Positions 25,072-34,711 of a stretch of 64,000 bases of DNA are shown piece after piece. The DNA is taken from contig JAGMUV010000005.1 in assembly GCA_020744425.1 (NCBI GenBank), forward strand, positions 1,984,001 through 2,048,000. Direction: 5' to 3'. The notes below the pieces were generated by a model. It ran no database searches. It was not told where the DNA came from and saw nothing but the letters and a program-made list of their open reading frames with translations. The DNA comes from Dactylonectria macrodidyma (taxonomy: Eukaryota; Ascomycota; Sordariomycetes; Hypocreales; Nectriaceae). Position 1 is the stretch's first letter, and every line of letters starts with the position of its first letter. The translations under genes were made by a program, and so were the position numbers.

Positions 25072-26182
25072 GACTGTATGCGATCGGAAGGCAGAGCAGA
25101 CGATAGGCGAAGACCCAGGGTCGGGCTTGGGCTTGGGCTCAGGCTCAGGCTCAGGCTCGACCTGGGGTGGGTGTGATGCTAGGCCGTGGGACGATGGGTA
25201 GAACGTGGGCGGTCGGTCAGCGATATAAGCAGATGGTAAGCGTCGCGGCCCACGGTGTTGAGGGCTCAGTCCATGAACGGTGGCTTCTATCGTCGCTCAA
25301 ACTGTCAGGATGAAGGCCGTGTGGACCCTAATCATGGGATATCGGTGCCATGGCAGCTTCTCGCGATGTCGAAAAGGCGGGCAAGGTCGTCGTCGTCGTC
25401 ACCGATAGATCAGGTAGCGACCAGCGCCCAATGTCGATCTACAGGGTTTGCTAATCGGAGAAGGTGAGGATTTGAGGCGAGCTTTCAGAACAAAAAGCGG
25501 CGTTAGTCTTCGAGTAGGACAGAGACGAGTCCAAATACGACGGATTTGAACTAAAGAAGGCTCAAGTGGCGTCGAGAAATGCCTGTCCAAGCAACAAATC
25601 GCTGTTGCAGCGGCTTGAAGATCACGGCGCGAGGGGCGGGCAAGCTTGGGAGGGTCAGGCTGAGAGGCACAATGGCGTCAGACCCTGGTTGGTGTGGCGG
25701 GCACTAACTGAGTCAAGGTCGCGGGTACCAATGAGCAACTGAGCTCGTAGATCATTTGTGTGACTCTAGGGTTCCAGGCGAGTAGTCGGTACGTCTCCCG
25801 GATGCTGCACGGACCAGGCAGCCACGCAAGGGCCCAGGAGCCCAGACCCCGCAGCCCAGAAACGCGACCAACGATCAAGTCTGGACCTTGGCCGCGTCGG
25901 GTCGCGCCTTCCAGACAATGGTAGTGACAAACGGGCTGAGGCCAAAAAAAAAGAGACCTTGGGCTATTCTGTCCTCAACCACCAAGAATTCTTTCACAGT
26001 CAACTGTCACTACAGACTATCATCGTGATATTCAATCCCTAGCGCATTATTTTCCCAACCCTCTCCTCTTCTCCTCTCGTGGCCGCGAGCTCCATCCCTT
26101 CAACAAGCAGCCTCGAAGCAGATGTAACACACATCCCCAAGTGCATCGGGCCACGGCCATTATCCAGATCTATTCTCACTCA
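25072..26182. other. Divergent intergenic region with hexamer repeat
   Basis: Promoter region between FAB1 (minus) and an uncharacterised plus-strand gene. At about 25124-25159 lies a GGCTTG/GGCTCA hexamer repeat. On the FAB1 transcript strand it would read as Glu-Pro and Lys-Pro pairs, in frame with FAB1. A two-codon upstream ORF (ATG GAC TGA) lies at 25274-25266 on the minus strand. A purine run AAAAAAAAAGAG lies near 25945. No further gene seen. Confidence 0.5.
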
Positions 26183-28042
26183 ATGACCCCCATCTCATCC
26201 TCTCCGCGGGAGGTTTCTGAGCTTCTCACGCGTCGCAACCTCACCAGTATCCCAAAGGATCAGCAGGTGCTCCTAGATGAGCCAGAGTCATGGGCGGTTG
26301 ACCCAAAGAACAAGCATCACAGACTCGCCAACGTCCCTGATCATGTCTTGGAGACGACAAAAGCGGCCTACATCGCCCGAATGTCGGCATCTATAAAGTC
26401 ACAACCACAATCGCAGACACAGTCACCAATCCAGTCAATGCCAAAACACATTAGTCATTCTGGGTCAACCAGCAGTCCCAGTCGCGAAGACTTACCACAG
26501 ACCCAGAAATTAGGCCCAGAAAGTCCTCCAGACTCGCCAGAAATACCCATTGAGTGGTCGTTGTCGCCACCAGAGCGGCAACCTCGTCTCCCGCGGATGC
26601 CAGTTGAGTCCTCTATCGTTCATGAAACACCAAAGGGTGTGCTCATGGCCCCCCCACCACGGCCAGCTCTCCCCTTCAGCCTCCCTTCCTCGGACGGACT
26701 CGAGGAGCTTGAGGTGGATATCCCACAACCCCAGGTTCTTCGAGACGTTCCCGTCAATCGCGCAGCTGCTCGACTTAACGCAACAGTGGATCTCCCTGTT
26801 TCTTCTGAAACTCATCCCACGGTAACTCCACCATGCGCGCAGCCCAGTCATCCTACGCAACCCACCATTCCTAACACTGTTGTGGCCAACAAGCCTACTG
26901 TTACACTTGCACCGTCGGAGCAGCGCCGCGAGCGTCGCATGAAAGCCATCCAATTCAGTGATAAGACTCCAAAGAAAATACAACCAGGGATGAACCGACT
27001 TGCTCCAACAAAGACATTCACTGAGATTGAGAGCTCAATGTCAACATCTCCCTCCTCCATCATTCCCGCTACGTTTGAGGAACCCCTGTCTCAGGGCTCC
27101 GTTATACAGTCAGTCGAGATGAGCAGAGACATTGAAATGGACGACGAGTATGAAGAAAAAAATGACGAAATGGAGACTGTCGTTGAACAGTCACAGATTC
27201 AGGCACCTGTGGCTAACTTTTACGAATCTCAGCAAGTTCCTGAAAAAGTGCATGAGGATATCAGGACAAAGGCGTCAACCCCTCAGATAACCCCAGGCGA
27301 AGACCTCAAGCCTTTCAATGTCTTCACGATGGCGTATCCCACATACACAGAAAACCACGCAGGCACCCTCTGGGACTTTATTAAGGCATGTGTCTATCTC
27401 GACTGGCTTCGCAGACGCAGACAGCTCCGGGACTGCCTGTACGATGATTTCATCCGCGCGTTCGCCGACTACCAAGTGTATGTCAGGAACGCCAGAACAG
27501 GGCAACAAGCACTTGTCGCAATCGAATGGTTCAACAATTTGTCGGGGCCGCCCCTCTTCACCGACATGGTCGTAACAAAGGAAAATCTCAGTTGGATCCT
27601 CGACTCGTACCACAAAGAGGTTGCCAAGGCCAGCAAGATTGTTGCCGACGATGATGGGACAGACGAAGAAGTCGTGGAGGTGAGGCGCTTGCCTGTCATC
27701 CTAGATGGGACCATGGATATCGACCGTCATGAATCGTTGCAGCGACCTGTTTCAACACCAACAATTCCTGTATCACGCCCTCGTGGGATCTTAACCCAGG
27801 CTCCTCCTCCACCATCCCCATCGTGGAATTCCACCGCTCTACCGTCCACGATTGCAACACCCGCTTCAAGGACGAGACGTTCCCGTACATCTCATTATCT
27901 TGGGAATCTCGCATCAGGCGTTGATTCCAAGTCGACGCCACGGCGGAGAACTGCTGAGGAGCGTGCGAAGCTCCGAGAGCACTTTTTGAAGAGAAAAAGT
28001 GCGGACTCTCGGAGTGTGCCGCCGAGCTCCAGGCTTAGCTAG
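26183..28042 (+). CDS. Uncharacterised protein with two conserved-looking blocks
   Basis: I do not recognise the family. The ATG at 26183 gives 619 residues in one exon; the frame opens 14 codons earlier only with GTG. An N-terminal block (about 5-65) reads SSPREVSELLTRRNLTSIPK and PESWAVDPKNKHHRLANVPD, and looks like a folded motif. Residues 70-380 are low complexity, rich in Pro, Ser and Thr. A second ordered block at about 390-490 is rich in aromatic residues: TLWDFIKACVYLDWLRRRRQ, then LYDDFIRAFADYQVYVRNA and WFNNLSGPPLFTD. The C terminus is basic and disordered. There is no signal peptide or membrane segment. A nuclear scaffold or chromatin role is possible but unsupported. It converges with the BolA gene. 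Confidence 0.75.
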   Translation: MTPISSSPREVSELLTRRNLTSIPKDQQVLLDEPESWAVDPKNKHHRLANVPDHVLETTKAAYIARMSASIKSQPQSQTQSPIQSMPKHISHSGSTSSPSREDLPQTQKLGPESPPDSPEIPIEWSLSPPERQPRLPRMPVESSIVHETPKGVLMAPPPRPALPFSLPSSDGLEELEVDIPQPQVLRDVPVNRAAARLNATVDLPVSSETHPTVTPPCAQPSHPTQPTIPNTVVANKPTVTLAPSEQRRERRMKAIQFSDKTPKKIQPGMNRLAPTKTFTEIESSMSTSPSSIIPATFEEPLSQGSVIQSVEMSRDIEMDDEYEEKNDEMETVVEQSQIQAPVANFYESQQVPEKVHEDIRTKASTPQITPGEDLKPFNVFTMAYPTYTENHAGTLWDFIKACVYLDWLRRRRQLRDCLYDDFIRAFADYQVYVRNARTGQQALVAIEWFNNLSGPPLFTDMVVTKENLSWILDSYHKEVAKASKIVADDDGTDEEVVEVRRLPVILDGTMDIDRHESLQRPVSTPTIPVSRPRGILTQAPPPPSPSWNSTALPSTIATPASRTRRSRTSHYLGNLASGVDSKSTPRRRTAEERAKLREHFLKRKSADSRSVPPSSRLS

Positions 28043-28694
28043 TAACTAGTGATGGCATATATAGAGTAGCATGGGTGACATTAGTGTCATTAGTGACAAA
28101 GTTGTGTTTTGGCGTTTTCCATGGCCCAGTAGAGCATGGGGGAGTTATTGATACCCGATATGTCATAGGTACTTGATTTTTGTGGAACTGTCAAAGACAG
28201 GATGTGGAATGCGAGGCATAGGTTAATGTACGAAGTGTGTCGGTAAACAGAGAAATCAACACAATTAGTCTATAAGCTTGAGTCTCATTGCAGTGGTGGA
28301 AAGACCGGTCTATTGTGCGTGGGCAACTTGTCTATAATAACTAGACTGACTGACTGACTGCTTAACTTTCGTTTGAGAGCCTTGTGCCTAGGATACTTAA
28401 CATTCAATCTCATGTTTTCATCTCCCTGAGGAGCGCGTGCCATTCTACGAAGTACTGTGTTTTGCAAATCCGCCTGGTCTTCGACGACATTTCCCTTCCT
28501 TTGGCACTGCGGTGCGACCTTTGTCGTTGCATCTTGACGCGGTCTGTTTCTTGCGGTTCATTCTTTTTTCCCGTTTCCATTCCATTTTATTTTTTTCGTG
28601 GTTGGGGTTTGGTAAATTCCGATGCTAGTTCCGTTTGATCATTATGAGGGCCCCCGAGCCGGAGCCGAGGGAGCTTTGGGTCCGCGTGCGAGAT
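28043..28694. other. Convergent 3' flanks with GACT microsatellite
   Basis: 652 bases between the stop of the 26183-28042 gene and the stop of the BolA gene. A four-unit GACT repeat lies at about 28344-28360. A pair of GACATTAGTG/TCATTAGTGAC repeats lies near 28078-28096. No gene seen. Confidence 0.5.
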
Positions 28695-29552
28695 TCAAGC
28701 CTCTGGTTCGGCTTCCTGGGCGGCGCGGGCCTCGGCCCTGAGGGCCTTGGCTTCTGCCTTAGCCTGGGCCTCTTCTTCCTTTTTCTTCTGCTGACGCTCC
28801 TCCTCGGAGGGAGTCAAGGTGCGCAGCTGGAGGGCGTGGATTCCGCCTTCGAGGGCCATCTCGTCGCGGAGCAGGGCGTAGACCATGCGGTGGCGGGCGG
28901 GCTGCATCTTAGTGTCGAAGGCATCGGAGGTGATGACGAGACTAGCAGATTGTAAGCAGGGGTGGGCATTCTCGATGGCAGGGGCATTGAGGCACAGTTT
29001 GCGATTGTAGGAGGGTGCAGTGACAGGGAGGGTGGGGGTTGGGGCTCAGAGTTGAAGGTCGAGCTCGTTATGGAATTGAAGTGGCAGTGAAGTGTGAACG
29101 GTGAGATGTTCAAGTGGCGTGAGGCGCGGCGGTGTCGGTCATGGGATGCAATGGATGGGGCGAGACCGTGAGACTGCCATTGGGGATTGGGACGATGAAG
29201 CCGATGTTTCGGAGGACTTACCGGAAGTGGGTCTCCTTGGAAGTGCTGCCGGCCATGGCCTTGTGGTGAGAGTGCAGATGGGAGTCATTGTAAATCTCCA
29301 GAGTCTGAGGGTTGAAGGCAGCGGTGATCTAAGAGGATGAGTGTCAGTCATGGCATGTGATGATGGTGAGAGCAGAGAGCAGTTATGTTGAGTGAGAGCA
29401 GGATGAGAGTAAGAGCAGAGGAATTGAGTGAGCGGATGAGTGATGGAAACACATACCTTGGCCCGGATGCTGTCCTCCACAGGAGTATTGGAACCCATGG
29501 TGGAGAACTGTCGTCCGACGCTCGAGAAGCCGAGCGCGTATCGTCGAAACAT
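28695..29552 (-). CDS. Mitochondrial BolA-like protein
   Basis: BolA proteins bind monothiol glutaredoxins and help deliver iron-sulfur clusters. Three exons (29552-29457, 29328-29222, 28941-28695) give 149 residues. The introns are 128 and 280 bases, longer than most here, and the second splits an Arg codon. Residues 1-18 (MFRRYALGFSSVGRQFST) have the basic, Ser-rich character of a mitochondrial presequence. The BolA fold follows: SIRAKITAAFNPQTLEIYND, then SHLHSHHKAMAGSTSKETHF, then FDTKMQPARHRMVYALLRDE and GGIHALQLRTLTP. The invariant BolA histidine is in ARHRMVY. An unusual Glu/Lys/Ala tail of about 40 residues follows the fold. Which of the yeast Bol1/Bol3 or S. pombe uvi31 proteins it matches cannot be settled by eye. 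Confidence 0.9.
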
Positions 29553-30256
29553 GAGGTAGAACGGAGGTGGTTTAGATTGAAGGGGCGTGGTTTCAACGTC
29601 CCAGGATGGGTGCGTTGCGCTGTTGTTGATGGTGATGTTGGGGAAGTAAACGGTCGGTGGACGTCGCGGCGCAACAGTCGCTGAGGAACGGCTCACAGAA
29701 GCAACGCAGAGCAAGAAAAGAGAGGGACAAGATTGAGGTGGATGGATACACAAAAAGCTCCGGGCAGATGGGAGGAGAGTAGCGGGATGGAGATGGGAGA
29801 TGGGCGATGGGAAGAAATCGACAAGAGAAGACACGGGGGAGGCGGAACAGAGTCTAGTTCGTTTTTTTTTTTTTGGCCTCGTCGATTTACTCAGCTGCCC
29901 CCAAAAAGCCACTCACGGTCAAGACGAGACAACAAGAGCAAGAGATATCGGTTAGGCGGAGAGAGAGGACGGGGGGGATGGGGGAAAAAAGAAAGCAAGT
30001 TGAGGAGGCTGCAGAGCGGGAGAAGAGACAAAAGATACAAGACGGTGTGGTTGGTCCTTGGCCTGCGTCTTGTCTAAATTTTTGGGGCGGGTGGCGGGTT
30101 GATAGAGAGACGGGATAGGATGGGATGGATGGACGGGAACAAGGCACGTACGTCGTTGGCGTTTCGGTGTGAAGTCGGTGAGCGTCGCAACACACAAGGC
30201 ACCTACCTACAGGCCGTACTACGTACGAAGTCCAGCGCATTCCACAAGCATCACGC

Positions 30257-30287
30257 TGCACGACGACGGCATGATGCACGACGACGG
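30257..30287 (+). repeat. 13-base direct repeat, 18-base period
   Basis: TGCACGACGACGG occurs at 30257-30269 and again exactly at 30275-30287, separated by five bases. It lies just before the two inverted repeats described next. Confidence 0.9.
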
Positions 30288-30299
30288 AACCACGTACAT

Positions 30300-30335
30300 A
30301 CTGTACGTACATGCGCACATGTCGGTATGTACAGT
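30300..30335. repeat. Inverted repeat with GTAC core
   Basis: ACTGTAC-GT-ACAT at 30300-30312 is complementary to ATGTACAGT at 30327-30335, apart from a two-base bulge, with a 14-base loop. It could form a nine-pair hairpin. Confidence 0.75.
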
Positions 30336-30340
30336 AATTA

Positions 30341-30377
30341 CAGAAACCAAATCTACTGTATGGTAGATTTGTTTCTG
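30341..30377. repeat. Imperfect 15-16 base inverted repeat
   Basis: CAGAAACCAAATCTAC at 30341-30356 is complementary to GTAGATTTGTTTCTG at 30363-30377 apart from one bulged base. The loop is six bases (TGTATG). It could form a 15-pair hairpin. No gene is adjacent on either side. Confidence 0.9.
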
Positions 30378-30819
30378 CACCACTAGTACCCAGACCAATT
30401 AGCAATGCGGGCAGCGGTGTCTCTGTTTAGTTTTCGGCTTGCAGAGTGCAGCTCGCTGGGCTTGTTTTCCCTGCATCGAGGTTGGCTGCCTTGCAAACTT
30501 GGCTTTGGCGGTGCATCACTCTACTGTAGGTCGGTACTAATTAGTGGCGTTTATCTGCACATGGCCCCCCTGGCCGTGGCTTCTCCTGGGGGGAAAGCAA
30601 AGCCCCAATGAGCAGACCGCCCGCCAGTCAAGTGAAGTAGGAGCGGTGAAGCCCTTGAAGCCCAGAAAAGGCCCCGGACTGGCTGGGCGTGGCAGCCCAG
30701 AAAACAGAAAAAGCCGGGGACCAGGGCAATGGGTTGGCGCCCTTCGGTGGGGTCATTCACTCTTTTTGTTCCCTCCCTCCCCTGCCTGGGCATCTTTCAT
30801 CCCACGCGCGTAGCGATGA

Positions 30820-30834
30820 ACTGTACGGTACAGT
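30820..30834. repeat. Palindrome ACTGTAC-G-GTACAGT
   Basis: A perfect seven-base inverted repeat with a single central base. It shares the ACTGTAC core with the inverted repeat at 30300-30335, about 500 bases away. Confidence 0.85.
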
Positions 30835-32360
30835 GCAGATGCATCTTCTTCCCCCCTGGTTTACGACCCAGAACAACTTTCACCTGCTACGTATGGTAGA
30901 CGGACAACCTCCTCCGGCCGGGCCGGGAGAGACAACGGATGCTACCGTGGGAGGGGCCGCTTTGGGCCGCAATTGAAAGACAATCCATCCGCCCTTTTCT
31001 CCGGTGGAGTTTGTCTCTGCCGCCGCGTCCGTGTCCACTGCACAGCACAGTAGTTTGCGTCCCAGGTACAATACGGTACACCGATATATGTACCGTGCTA
31101 GCTACGGTACTAGGTCCCTTAGCACTGTCCTCTATTAAGTGGTGTTCTGTAGGTACGGCCCAGACGGGCGGGATCTGGGTGTGTGGCGCCCCTTGCGTTC
31201 TGGGGGCGGTATTGCGGTCTGCGTGTGCCGGGATGGGCCACCACCAGTTGACGGGTTGCATTTGCATCCACCACACCATCACAAGTTGACATGTCGAGTT
31301 GGCCCAACGGCCCCCGATCAATTGGTCCGGGGAGACCGGGGAGAGAGGAAACAAAAACCACAAACCCAGCCGATGTCACCGTCGAATATGCGGGTGTGGC
31401 CTGGTTCAGGGCCGGGTTTCCATATCAAGGCCCAGGTTCCAATATCGAGGTGTCCCATGTCATGGGTGCATCACAAACATGCACACTTCTGTCATGGATG
31501 AGATATCAGTCATGATGCCCGCACCGCCTGGCCCTGCCGCCAGCACACACACTCAGTCACACACGCTACGGAGACGGTGTGATACGGTGGAGCAACCATC
31601 CGCAAGGGGGGGGGCTCATGCAGTGGCTAGACGCACAGAACCTTCCAAAGAAGCATCCTCTCCTCCTCTCATGCCACCCCACCGCGAATCCTCTCTCTCT
31701 TGCTCATGCTGGCAGAGCGGCTGACGGCCTTTACCGATTGTGCGGTCTGCCAGCATGGCTTTCGCCCCCCGCCCCAAGGCCCCAGCATGTCTCTCCCGTT
31801 GTCACCTCCACCGCCGCTAATACTCAACCAAAAGAGCTTCTAGCCTCCCGGCCTCCCGTGCTCAAGTGTCCAAGCGGACATGAGTCCAGAAGGAGGGGGG
31901 ACTTGTTTTAGCTGCTGCCCTCCGCTGGGCCCGTCTCGCTAGCTCAATGACAACACCTCAACGCTCAGACCTATATCCCTGGCATACGAGATAGGCGAGG
32001 TACAGCTGGCAGGTCCACGGCTCAGGTGTTTCAAGGCTCGTGCTCTCGGGCCTCGTCATGCTTCGTCTACAGAGAATTCCCTCTTGCCACTCTCCCTTCA
32101 GCTGTAACCGAATCATTGTGTAGCCCTGATATGCAGGTCTCTTCCATCACGTGAGAGGTTCATCAGGGGGAGGTTCGCATTCTTCAGTCCATGACAAAAT
32201 CTTGCCGATAGTTGTGGTAACACAAAGGAGGAGGTTGTAGGTAAACAACAAAAACACAAATTGGATAAGTCCCATGTAGCCATCTGCGAAGAAAAAAACA
32301 ACGTCAATAAATTTGTCAAAAGGCGATGGAGATAAACCTCTACATCTGCTAGCCAGAACA

Positions 32361-33772
32361 TCATGCGAACAGCTGCCGTAATTGGGGGAACTGAGCTTGC
32401 AACTCGTCAGATGACGCAATCCGCCGATCGCGGCGTCCTTCTTCACCATTCTTCAACACGTCTTGTGCGAATTGGGATGCACCAGCGGCAGCGAAGAGAG
32501 GGACGGCAACCGGGGCGGCCAGTCCCCCTGTCACCGCCATCAGCCCGCTGGCGGCAGCAAAGGTCATAAACGTTGTTCTACGGCACGATGTCTGCCGCGG
32601 CTTGGTGACCTCAACCTCTCGCAGCTCGTCTCGACGACGCATCAAAATTCGGCATAGAGACACGGCATTTTCATCGACAAGACAGGCGAGAACGATGGCA
32701 AAGTCGGCGTCGTTCCACCATATGTTGAAGTATTCCCAGTCCTCGCGGAGTTGATAGTAATCTGCCAACCTCGTTAGCAATTCCCATCGGAAGCCCGCAA
32801 CACAATCATTGAAACACTTCGAGGCTTTCAGGGCTCTACTTACAACTTGTGCAATCCACAATAGCGTTGCAATTTGATCCAACGATCCCGAGTTCTTGGA
32901 TGGCGTTGATAGTCGAGACTCGATTCCGTGGCCAGGCAGCTGCTCTTGAGCTACTCGACATGTCCCCAGAGTAGTCCCAGAATAATTGGTCATCAAACTT
33001 TTCGGCGAGCGTCTTCGTCTTCGATTCCCAAAGCCCAGTGGGAACGAGGCAAAGAGCAAAGTGTCGGCGGAAGGCCAGCGATGCCAGGATTGGTGGAATG
33101 GAACTCGTAGAAGTCGAGTTCCACGGAATTGTTTCGGGCCGATCGGGTGCAGTGTGAAGATGATCGCTCACTGGTCCATAAACGTGAACTGGAGGCGTTG
33201 TAACCAGGATGGCGTAGTATCGCTTATGGCGCGGGAGGGCTCCAACTGATTCGGCTGTAGGATCTGTGAAGGAGAGCATTAGACGGGCTTGAATCGAGAC
33301 CAAAGTCGAAGCAAAGTGTGATAGCACCTGAAGTCATTCCACCATGTCTCAGCCATCCGAATATGTTGCCAAATCCAAATCCAACACCCGCACTCTCGAA
33401 TCGGATAGTTTCAGTCGCTTTCGTTCTACATCCGATCAAAGCACCGATAGCCTCATCCCAACACAGGCTGATAAGAGTTGAAAGGCCACGGTCGTAGTAG
33501 AAACCGCTGACGAGTCTCCTCGTCCATGGGGACGTCTCCCAGTTCTGGTGGCCGTACCACGCCAGCCAGGTTAGAAGTGCCCATGCAACAAGATTCCGCA
33601 ACAATACCAGAGGTTCGGGAGTGAAGATGATGTATGCCACCAGGACACTGACCAAAAGTGTAAACTCAAACTGGCCCAGCGCCATCTTGCTCAAAGATAG
33701 CAAGTGGCCGAGGTGAGACTTGTTTTGCGAGTAGTAAGAATGGTCAGTCAGTTGGTAGTTGAACGAGGGCAT
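32361..33772 (-). CDS. Uncharacterised membrane protein
   Basis: I do not recognise the family. Three exons (33772-33328, 33263-32844, 32761-32361) give 421 residues, and frame is kept across introns of 64 and 82 bases. The ATG at 33772 is used; a Met at about residue 30 is a possible later start. Two hydrophobic segments lie at about 35-70 (FTLLVSVLVAYIIF, VLLRNLVAWALLTWLAWYG). A Trp/Gly-rich stretch follows (GFYYDRGLSTLISLCWDEA). The middle is soluble-looking with many aromatic residues (YYYQLREDWEYFNIWWNDAD). A third hydrophobic segment at about 360-395 (FAAASGLMAVTGGLAAPVAV) precedes a charged C terminus. A multi-pass organelle or plasma membrane protein is likely; the role is unknown. 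Confidence 0.7.
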
Positions 33773-34711
33773 TCATCACAATAGTCATATCTGAGTAGGA
33801 TGCCTCTTATTCGACCAATATGCGATTGCTACCTAATACCCCTCAATAAAAAAGTGGTCTACACGTCAGGCTTCAACCCAATAGCCGACGTTTATTACTC
33901 ACCCCGCTGTGCAGTATCTATACCTAATGATGTGTCTTACCTCGAGTCGCACTTTGGTGATGCGTTGTCTCCGTTCACTGGGTGTAAGCTGTTAGATGCT
34001 GGGCCGCATATGTAGGCTGGTTGACGACCCTTCCAAACCGGCTAGTCTATGCCAGGATCAACAGGGCACAGCCTATCAGAATTCTCCAGGTTTCTAGGGT
34101 TCTTGATTTATACTTCTATTCGACCTCTTATATCCCCGAGCTCAGTACGGATCGTAGTTTAGCAGGTGCAGGGGATTCCTCTTTGGGTCAAATGCCTGGA
34201 GGCACACTTGAGTTCCAACCACAGTCAAGAGTCCAACCTCAAGCATGGATGAAACGCCTCACCAGAGTCTCCAGCTGGATTTCTTCAACAATGTCGTGTT
34301 ACCTAAAAGCCCAACAAACTACATCTTCGAGTTGAGGAAATTAAACCCCTTGGACCCCATGCTTCGCAGCTAGATCTGGATGCCGATCGATCACACTCGG
34401 CCGATGATGGGCGAGGTACGTACCCGCTGCGGAGACCTTGAAGCTCCAGCAGCCCAATCAGCGGCTCGCCGGGGCCCGTTATCCGACGTCACCAACACCA
34501 AGGGCCAAACAGATCTACGAGCTCTGGGCCAGGATCACGGCTCTTTCAACCATCCAAGGCTCTTCACATCCATCCATCCATCGCTTTCCCTCCCTGCCCT
34601 CCTCGGCAAATGTCCCGCCGGACCGGACTCGGCGTCCATCCTTCCCGACTTGGATCTGATTCCAATTGACTACCCCCTCGTCCCTGCTCTTTCGCTCGCT
34701 CTGGTGGCACA
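33773..34711. other. Divergent intergenic region
   Basis: Promoters of the uncharacterised membrane protein gene (minus) and the acyl-CoA synthetase gene (plus). The last 200 bases are pyrimidine rich, with CATC repeats near 34567-34580, like a fungal 5' leader. No gene seen. Confidence 0.5.

Larger units (their letters stand above)
29553..32360. other. 2.8-kb gene-free stretch with repeats and hairpins
   Basis: This lies between the BolA start and the 3' end of the next minus-strand gene. Open frames overlap on all sides without motifs. It holds a T-run at about 29862-29873, a 13-base direct repeat (30257-30269 and 30275-30287), two imperfect inverted repeats (30300-30335 and 30341-30377), a near-perfect palindrome (30820-30834) and three ACGGTAC/GTACCGT elements (31073-31110). 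I found no tRNA, rRNA or transposon ORF. Confidence 0.5.

Noticed and set aside
30887..31363. Minus-strand open frame of 158 codons in the repeat-rich region
   Set aside because: No motif, Pro/Thr-rich composition, and several equally long frames overlap it on both strands.
32113..32364. Minus-strand frame following the stop of the uncharacterised membrane protein gene
   Set aside because: It is out of frame with that gene and starts over its stop codon; no splice would join it sensibly.
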